A stretch of DNA of 10,369 nt from the NCBI GenBank assembly GCA_050732935.1, contig JBOHRW010000213.1:1-10369 (forward strand). Reading direction: 5' to 3'. The notes under the pieces were generated by a model. It searched no databases. It was not told where the DNA came from and saw only the letters and a list, made by a program, of their open reading frames with translations. Each line of letters opens with the position of its first letter. The stretch's first letter is position 1. The stretch comes from DASRVA01 sp050732935 (GTDB lineage Bacteria > Gemmatimonadota > Gemmatimonadetes > JACCXV01 > JAHWKZ01). Made by a program: the position numbers and the translations under genes. Shown in pieces: positions 6,872 through 10,369 of this stretch.

Positions 6872-7594
6872 TCAGCCCCTTTCCCCGAACAAGGCGGTTC
6901 CGAGGCGTATCATCGTCGCCCCCTCCTCCACCGCCACCCCATAATCGTTCGACATCCCCATCGACAACGTATCTACCCGCGCTCCGACCCTCTCGCGCAG
7001 GCTCTCGAAGACACCGCGCGCGACCCGGAACGCCGCCCGGATCGCGCGCTCGTCCTCCGTCCACGGGGCCATCGCCATGACGCCCCTAAACTCCAGGCCC
7101 GGCAATTCCGCGACCGCCAGGGCGGTCTCGACGCCTCTCTCGGGAGCGAGTCCGTGCTTTTGCGCCTCGCCCCCCGCGTTGACCTCGATCAGGACCTGGA
7201 CCGGCCGCCCTTCATCCACCCGCCCGGAAATGGCCCGCGCCAGGCGCAGGGAATCGATCGACTGCACCCAGTCGAACAGGGCTACGGCGTCACGCACCTT
7301 GTTGCGCTGGAGGTGACCGACCATGTGCCAGCGGATTGGCGAAGCGCCTTCCGGGCGCACGTCAGGCCCGAGCTTGGCCAGCGCCTCCTGGACCCGATTT
7401 TCTCCGATATCCGTGAGTCCGGCGCGGATCGCCGCGTGGACCGTCTCCGCCGGATGCCCCTTCGTGATCGCGACGATCCGTACCTCGGCCGGGTCGCGCC
7501 CCATCCCCGCGCACGCGTCGGCGATCGAGTCTCGAACGGCCACCAGGCGATGGGCGACCCGATCGTGAAGGGATGACCCACCGATCGCATGCAT
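6872..7594 (-). CDS. YggS/PLPBP-family pyridoxal-phosphate homeostasis protein
   Basis: A single-domain, fold-type III PLP-binding protein that helps control free PLP and amino-acid pools; no enzymatic reaction is established for the family. From the ATG at 7594 it has 240 residues. Lys45 in VAITKGHP is the expected PLP Schiff-base lysine. Other family blocks are IGENRVQEA (63-71), RWHMVGHLQRNK (88-99), MGMSNDY (212-218) and the C-terminal phosphate-binding RLGTALFG (230-237). The open frame runs 45 codons further upstream, but that part looks unlike YggS proteins and crosses the promoter region, so I reject it. There is no Shine-Dalgarno before the ATG, and a -10-like box sits only 11 nt upstream, which would give a near-leaderless message. 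It is the first gene of the operon. Confidence 0.92.
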   Translation of the reverse strand: MHAIGGSSLHDRVAHRLVAVRDSIADACAGMGRDPAEVRIVAITKGHPAETVHAAIRAGLTDIGENRVQEALAKLGPDVRPEGASPIRWHMVGHLQRNKVRDAVALFDWVQSIDSLRLARAISGRVDEGRPVQVLIEVNAGGEAQKHGLAPERGVETALAVAELPGLEFRGVMAMAPWTEDERAIRAAFRVARGVFESLRERVGARVDTLSMGMSNDYGVAVEEGATMIRLGTALFGERG

Positions 7595-7605
7595 GACAGA
7601 CAGTG

Positions 7606-7634
7606 AATTTACGCCCCGGCTCGGGGCCCAGCAA
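7606..7634 (-). promoter_or_regulatory. Candidate promoter of the yggS-ileS-lspA operon
   Basis: On the minus strand, TTGCTG (plus 7629-7634) and TAAATT (plus 7606-7611) are 17 bp apart. Initiation would fall around 7599, about five bases before the ATG, which agrees with the absence of a ribosome-binding site. The spacer contains an inverted repeat, GCCCCG-GCT-CGGGGC (7613-7627), that could be an operator or chance. Weak consensus match, read by eye. Confidence 0.35.
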
Positions 7635-7657
7635 CCAACCGGAATGTCAGGGTCTTG

Positions 7658-7759
7658 ATGTTGAAGATCCAGCTCGACACCGGTAAGGCCGATTCCGTAA
7701 AGCAGGATGCTTGCTTGCACGACTTGCAATACAGAGCACGTTATGCTAGCATCTTATGA
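7658..7759 (+). CDS. Possible 33-residue leader ORF overlapping the antitoxin start
   Basis: An ATG at 7658, with AGGG five bases upstream, opens a 33-codon frame (starts MLKIQLDTGK, ends ARYASIL). Its TGA overlaps the antitoxin ATG as ATGA. The antitoxin has no Shine-Dalgarno of its own, so this frame could deliver ribosomes to it by coupling. Against it, the peptide has no recognisable family, the second half has poor codon bias for this GC-rich genome, and the candidate antitoxin promoters lie inside the frame. It would be translated only from a longer transcript. Confidence 0.2.
   Translation: MLKIQLDTGKADSVKQDACLHDLQYRARYASIL
7724..7752 (+). promoter_or_regulatory. Candidate promoter of the RES toxin-antitoxin operon
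   Basis: TTGCAA (7724-7729) and TAGCAT (7747-7752) are separated by 17 bp. A second possible -10, TATGCT, lies at 7742-7747 without a good -35. Either choice puts initiation within a few bases of the ATGATG at 7756, which would give a leaderless or nearly leaderless antitoxin message, in line with the missing ribosome-binding site. Confidence 0.3.
7743..7752. promoter_or_regulatory. Perfect palindrome at the antitoxin promoter, possible operator
   Basis: ATGCTAGCAT is a perfect 10-bp palindrome overlapping both candidate -10 boxes and ending 3 bp before the antitoxin ATG. Antitoxins of this class commonly repress their own promoter, so this is a natural candidate operator. Three copies of CTTGC lie just upstream (7710-7714, 7714-7718, 7723-7727) and are alternative binding repeats. 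Binding is inference. Confidence 0.35.
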
Positions 7760-8439
7760 TGACCCTTCGACGTGAAACCGAGCCGCCCGGCGAGATCGTG
7801 CGCTACGTGGCTGAATCGCTGGGGATCGTCTCCAGCACAGCCCGGCTCATCCTCCGCGAGGGGACGTCGCCCGAGATGCTGCGCGTCCTTTCCAGCCTCG
7901 AAGAGCTGCATGAAGCCGGCGTCGACGAGGAGGTTCTCGAGGCGCTCACGCGGGGCTTCGTGCGAGTCGCCGAGACCGTCACGGAAGACCATCTCCTGGA
8001 CACGGACCCGTTCAAAGATGTCGATGACCGGCTGACGCCCGAGGAACAAGCCGAGAGCCTCCTGTACGCCGAGCTGCAGACGCGACTCATCCGGCGGCAT
8101 CTCCTGCATGAGAGCGCTCCCGCCGCCGAGGCGGCCAGGCTGGCGGGATATTCCCGTCAGAACCTCGAGGACCACCGTCGAAAAGGGCACGTCCTGGGCT
8201 TTCGGGTGGGCAGAACCTGGCGTTATCCTCGCTGGCAGTTCGCTCCCGGGGACAACAGGGGTGTGATCCCGGACCTGAAGGAAGTGGTCGATGCGCTCGC
8301 GCTCTCCCCCGTTGGCGCCATGGTGTGGATCAGGAGCCCGAACGATGGCCTGGGTGGCCGGACGCCGCTCGATCTCCTGCGGGGAGGACGCTCAGAACCC
8401 GTGCTCTCTCTGGCGAGAGAGCTCGCACGTATGGTGTGA
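7756..8439 (+). CDS. RES-partner antitoxin (HTH plus Xre/MbcA/ParS-type toxin-binding end)
   Basis: A 227-residue predicted antitoxin that would neutralise the RES toxin encoded next to it and probably repress the operon. The N-terminal 110 residues are mostly helical and acidic, with no motif I can name. Residues 122-161 read as an excisionase/MerR-like helix-turn-helix (AAEAARLAGYSRQNLEDHRRKG, then LGFRVGRTWRYPRWQF). Residues 172-227 match the Xre/MbcA/ParS toxin-binding end: PDLKEVVDAL, a hydrophobic helix, then the typical LGGRTPLDLLRGG (199-211) and a terminal helix. The start is fixed to ATG 7756 or ATG 7759 because an in-frame TAG lies at 7747-7749. The stop overlaps the toxin's GTG as GTGA. 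The pairing with a RES gene strongly supports the call. Confidence 0.85.
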   Translation: MMTLRRETEPPGEIVRYVAESLGIVSSTARLILREGTSPEMLRVLSSLEELHEAGVDEEVLEALTRGFVRVAETVTEDHLLDTDPFKDVDDRLTPEEQAESLLYAELQTRLIRRHLLHESAPAAEAARLAGYSRQNLEDHRRKGHVLGFRVGRTWRYPRWQFAPGDNRGVIPDLKEVVDALALSPVGAMVWIRSPNDGLGGRTPLDLLRGGRSEPVLSLARELARMV

Positions 8440-9041
8440 GGGTTCCGTCTCCTCCGGAAAAGCCGCCTCGACGAAAGCCCCGGTTCGTCGAGCTTCCCGC
8501 AGATACCCTGCTGGTCCGATTCTACAACCCCGACTGGGGCCGCTGGCACGAGGGGAGAACGCACGGCCCTTCCCGGGGCCGATTCGATCATCATCGGCTC
8601 CTGCCTCATCGCGAAGATCCCCATCGTTCGGTGTGGTACGCGGCAAGGAACCTCGTGTGCGCCGTGGCGGAAGCATTCGGAGACGATCCGCTCATCGACC
8701 GTGCGTCGAACCGGCGCGTGGTCCTCGCTCGCGTGCAGCAGCCGCTCATCCTCCTGAGCCTCCTGGGAACGACGCCGCGGCTCTTCGGCCTGGACCAACG
8801 GATCGCCACGACGACGGATTATCGAGCCACCCAGGCCTGGGCCCGGGCTTTCTACGGCTGGTACGACGAGTTCGCCGGGATGGAGTGGCGGGGCAGACAG
8901 GCGGGGTCGGTCTGCGTGGTACTGAACGATCGGACGGACATGAGCCGCCTGAGCTCGGAGGCCGATCATCCCATCGGGGATCCCGCGGTCTGGCCCCGGA
9001 TCGCTCGCGCCGCCAGGCGGTGTTCGGTTCAAGTCATCTAG
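8436..9041 (+). CDS. RES-domain toxin, predicted NAD+-degrading enzyme
   Basis: A 201-residue toxin of the RES family. Characterised members (MbcT, Pseudomonas Res) have an ADP-ribosyltransferase-like fold and deplete NAD+ in the cytoplasm, and the same is inferred here. The RES landmarks are visible: Arg28 in LVRFYNP, the GRFD segment (48-51), Tyr68 in VWYAA, Glu79 in CAVAEAFGDD, and Ser158 in RQAGSVCVVLN. These are the likely Arg, Tyr, Glu and Ser active-site residues. The frame is open from an ATG at 8325, but that start would overlap the antitoxin by 115 bp and add a Pro/Arg-rich stretch without family resemblance. The GTG at 8436 overlaps the antitoxin TGA as GTGA and gives a normal length. 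Translation is probably coupled to the antitoxin. No terminator is evident after the stop. Confidence 0.87.
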   Translation: MRVPSPPEKPPRRKPRFVELPADTLLVRFYNPDWGRWHEGRTHGPSRGRFDHHRLLPHREDPHRSVWYAARNLVCAVAEAFGDDPLIDRASNRRVVLARVQQPLILLSLLGTTPRLFGLDQRIATTTDYRATQAWARAFYGWYDEFAGMEWRGRQAGSVCVVLNDRTDMSRLSSEADHPIGDPAVWPRIARAARRCSVQVI

Positions 9042-9080
9042 CCTGGCTCGAGTCCGCTCGGCTTAAACGGCCGCCTTTCT

Positions 9081-9110
9081 TTGCCGGTTTACGATCCGAG
9101 CCCCTATACT
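9081..9110 (+). promoter_or_regulatory. Candidate sigma70-like promoter of the TPR/GWxTD gene
   Basis: TTGCCG (9081-9086) and TATACT (9105-9110) are 18 bp apart. Initiation near 9117 would leave a leader of about 32 nt carrying the GGAGGA ribosome-binding site at 9137-9142. The -10 box is the best consensus match in the window. Confidence 0.45.
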
Positions 9111-9148
9111 TCATCCTCTGCGCGAGACCCAAGTCCGGAGGACGCCCG

Positions 9149-10369
9149 ATGCCCCACCCGGTCCGCCTGTCCCTCGCCGTCCTTGTCGCCATCCTCCTCC
9201 CGGGGCGACCCGCCTCGGGCCAGTTCATCGACGCGCACTTCTCCCCGGTCCCGGCGGTTCCCGACTCCGGCACCTACCCGGAGCCTGTCCAGCAGGCGAT
9301 CCTGGAGGGCTACCGGCACCTCGAGCAGGTCACCTCGCCGGCCGACGACCTCCACCTCGACGCCGCGGAGAAGGCCTTCGAAAGCGCCCTCGACGCCGAT
9401 CCCCGAGCCACGCATGCGCTCAACGGCCTGGGCATGTACGAGCTCGGCAAGGACGAGCAATGGCTGGTTCTCCTGGAGAGCCTGAAGAAGATCCTGAACC
9501 GCGACCACATCTCGATGGCGATCGATGCCTTCGAGAGAGCCCTGGCGATCGACCCGCAGTTCCAAGCCGCCCGCTTCAACCTGGCGCTGGCCTATCGCCA
9601 ATCGCGGGGCGAGGAGAACTACGGGAAGGCCATCGCCGAGCTCGAACGGGTGCTCCGCGAGGTCCCGGAGTTTCCCCAGGCGGGCTTTCTTCTGGCCGCC
9701 ACCTATCGGGACGCCGGGGACCTGGAGCGCATGGCGACGGCGATCGAATCGATCCCGGCCGGTCCTGCCCTGCCGGCGGCGGGGCGTCATCTGCTGCTCG
9801 CCTACGCGCTCATCAACGCGGGACAGGGCGCCGAGGGCGCGCAGGCCTACTGGACCGGGGTCGAGGCCATCACCACCGGGCACGAGGCAGACCTGTACTG
9901 GTTCGACATCCGGCCCATCGTCGGGTCGGAGAGCGATGCCGAGTTCCGGAGCCTGGACGTGGAGGAGCGCAAACGGTTTCTGCGTGACTTCTGGCAGCAG
10001 CTGGCCGACGCGTCGTTCGTCACCGTCGACGATCGCCTGGCCGAGCATTATCGGCGCCTGGAGCACGTCTACCGGAACTTCCGGCTGCCGCTCCCCGAGC
10101 GGCGGCACTACTCGGGAGTGGCGGCCTACGTCCCCGCCTGGCAGACGGGCTTCGACGACCGTGGCGTGATCTACCTCCGTCACGGCCCGCCCGACGACAC
10201 CGCCTCCTACTCCGGCCCCGAGGTCCAGCAGAACGTCTCCTGGAAGTACGAGCAGCCAGGGGGCGATCCCCTCGTCTTCCATTTCGTGAGCGACGAGGAT
10301 ATCAGCGACTACAAGCTGGTGAGGCACCTGGGCGACGCGATCATCGACAACGCCAGCAAGATGACGGGC
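9149..10369 (+). CDS. Exported TPR protein with GWxTD-type domain (partial, 3' end beyond window)
   Basis: The first 407 codons of a protein whose end lies outside the window. The ATG follows GGAGGA (9137-9142) by six bases and the frame stays open to the last base. Residues 1-24 form a signal peptide (hydrophobic core LSLAVLVAILL, possible cleavage after PASG), so the product is exported. TPR-like helical pairs cover about 65-245; the clearest is ISMAIDAFERALAIDPQFQAA (from 121) plus its partner helix. A second pattern, YGKAIAELERVLREVPEFPQA, starts at 158. Residues 275-380 resemble the GWxTD domain of Acidobacteriota/Gemmatimonadota proteins: a helical lead-in, then GFDDRGVIYLRHGPPDD (334-350) followed by a Trp-containing strand region. 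The signature itself is degenerate (TGFDDRG where GWxTDRG is expected). The role of such proteins is not established. Confidence 0.8.
   Translation, partial: MPHPVRLSLAVLVAILLPGRPASGQFIDAHFSPVPAVPDSGTYPEPVQQAILEGYRHLEQVTSPADDLHLDAAEKAFESALDADPRATHALNGLGMYELGKDEQWLVLLESLKKILNRDHISMAIDAFERALAIDPQFQAARFNLALAYRQSRGEENYGKAIAELERVLREVPEFPQAGFLLAATYRDAGDLERMATAIESIPAGPALPAAGRHLLLAYALINAGQGAEGAQAYWTGVEAITTGHEADLYWFDIRPIVGSESDAEFRSLDVEERKRFLRDFWQQLADASFVTVDDRLAEHYRRLEHVYRNFRLPLPERRHYSGVAAYVPAWQTGFDDRGVIYLRHGPPDDTASYSGPEVQQNVSWKYEQPGGDPLVFHFVSDEDISDYKLVRHLGDAIIDNASKMTG

Noticed and set aside
3565..7080. Very long plus-strand open frame (over 1100 codons) antisense to ileS, the purine phosphorylase and yggS
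   Set aside because: It runs opposite four well-supported genes. Its translation is low-complexity, rich in Arg, Pro, His and Asp, and matches nothing. Long antisense frames are expected from strong GC bias at codon third positions.
7595..7729. 45-residue N-terminal extension of the YggS-type protein
   Set aside because: It does not resemble YggS N-termini and covers the divergent promoter region; the 7594 ATG gives the family length.
8325..8435. Upstream ATG for the RES toxin at 8325
   Set aside because: It would overlap the antitoxin by 115 bp with Arg/Pro-rich residues unlike RES proteins; the GTGA-overlap start is the usual toxin-antitoxin arrangement.
5992..9041. Functional link between the purine phosphorylase and the RES toxin through nicotinamide riboside metabolism
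   Set aside because: The genes are in different, divergent transcription units and the phosphorylase belongs to a conserved-looking housekeeping run; adjacency alone does not support it.
9064..9091. Imperfect hairpin TAAACGGC...GCCGGTTTA as a terminator of the toxin operon
   Set aside because: The stem needs a bulged G and an 11-nt loop, there is no T run after it, and it overlaps the -35 box of the next gene's promoter.
9104..10327. 407-codon minus-strand open frame opposite the TPR/GWxTD gene
   Set aside because: The plus frame has a signal peptide, a ribosome-binding site and TPR patterns; the minus frame is a codon-bias mirror with no recognisable domain.

Overview
The window comes from a GC-rich bacterial chromosome with short intergenic gaps. 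All seven protein genes between positions 266 and 7594 lie on the minus strand. The last gene (start 9149) looks like a secreted TPR protein with a GWxTD-type domain, a combination best known from Acidobacteriota, Gemmatimonadota and related soil or sediment phyla. That and the GC-rich codon use suggest such a lineage. This is inference, and no species can be named.

Region 1 (1-265, minus): a tRNA-Ser(GCU) gene with an encoded CCA end, a plausible sigma70-like promoter just upstream, and a striking 9-bp inverted repeat before that promoter.

Region 2 (266-7594, minus): a compact housekeeping gene run. In transcription order it is a YggS-type PLP protein, a purine nucleoside phosphorylase, isoleucyl-tRNA synthetase (ileS), a DksA/TraR-family zinc-finger protein, signal peptidase II (lspA), an RluD-type 23S rRNA pseudouridine synthase, and a membrane-anchored peptidase MA-like metalloprotease. 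Gaps are 18 bp or less and several genes overlap (17 bp dksA-like/lspA, TTGA for lspA/rluD, ATGA for rluD/metalloprotease), so it is probably one operon with translational coupling. Its themes are translation, stringent-type transcription control, lipoprotein maturation and cofactor/purine metabolism.

Region 3 (7595-7755): a divergent regulatory region. It holds candidate promoters for both directions, a perfect 10-bp palindrome, CTTGC direct repeats and a 33-codon open frame that overlaps the next gene by ATGA.

Region 4 (7756-9041, plus): a two-gene toxin-antitoxin module. The antitoxin has an HTH and an Xre/MbcA/ParS-type toxin-binding end. The RES-domain toxin (predicted NAD+-degrading) starts at a GTG inside the antitoxin stop (GTGA).

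Region 5 (9042-10369, plus): a promoter-like region, then the first 407 codons of an exported TPR/GWxTD-domain protein cut off by the window end.

Nothing here is clearly a new system. The accessory element is the RES toxin-antitoxin module. The points most worth a second look are its control region, the unusual signature motifs of the isoleucyl-tRNA synthetase, the Asn-to-Asp change in the purine phosphorylase, and the unassigned metalloprotease at the operon end.
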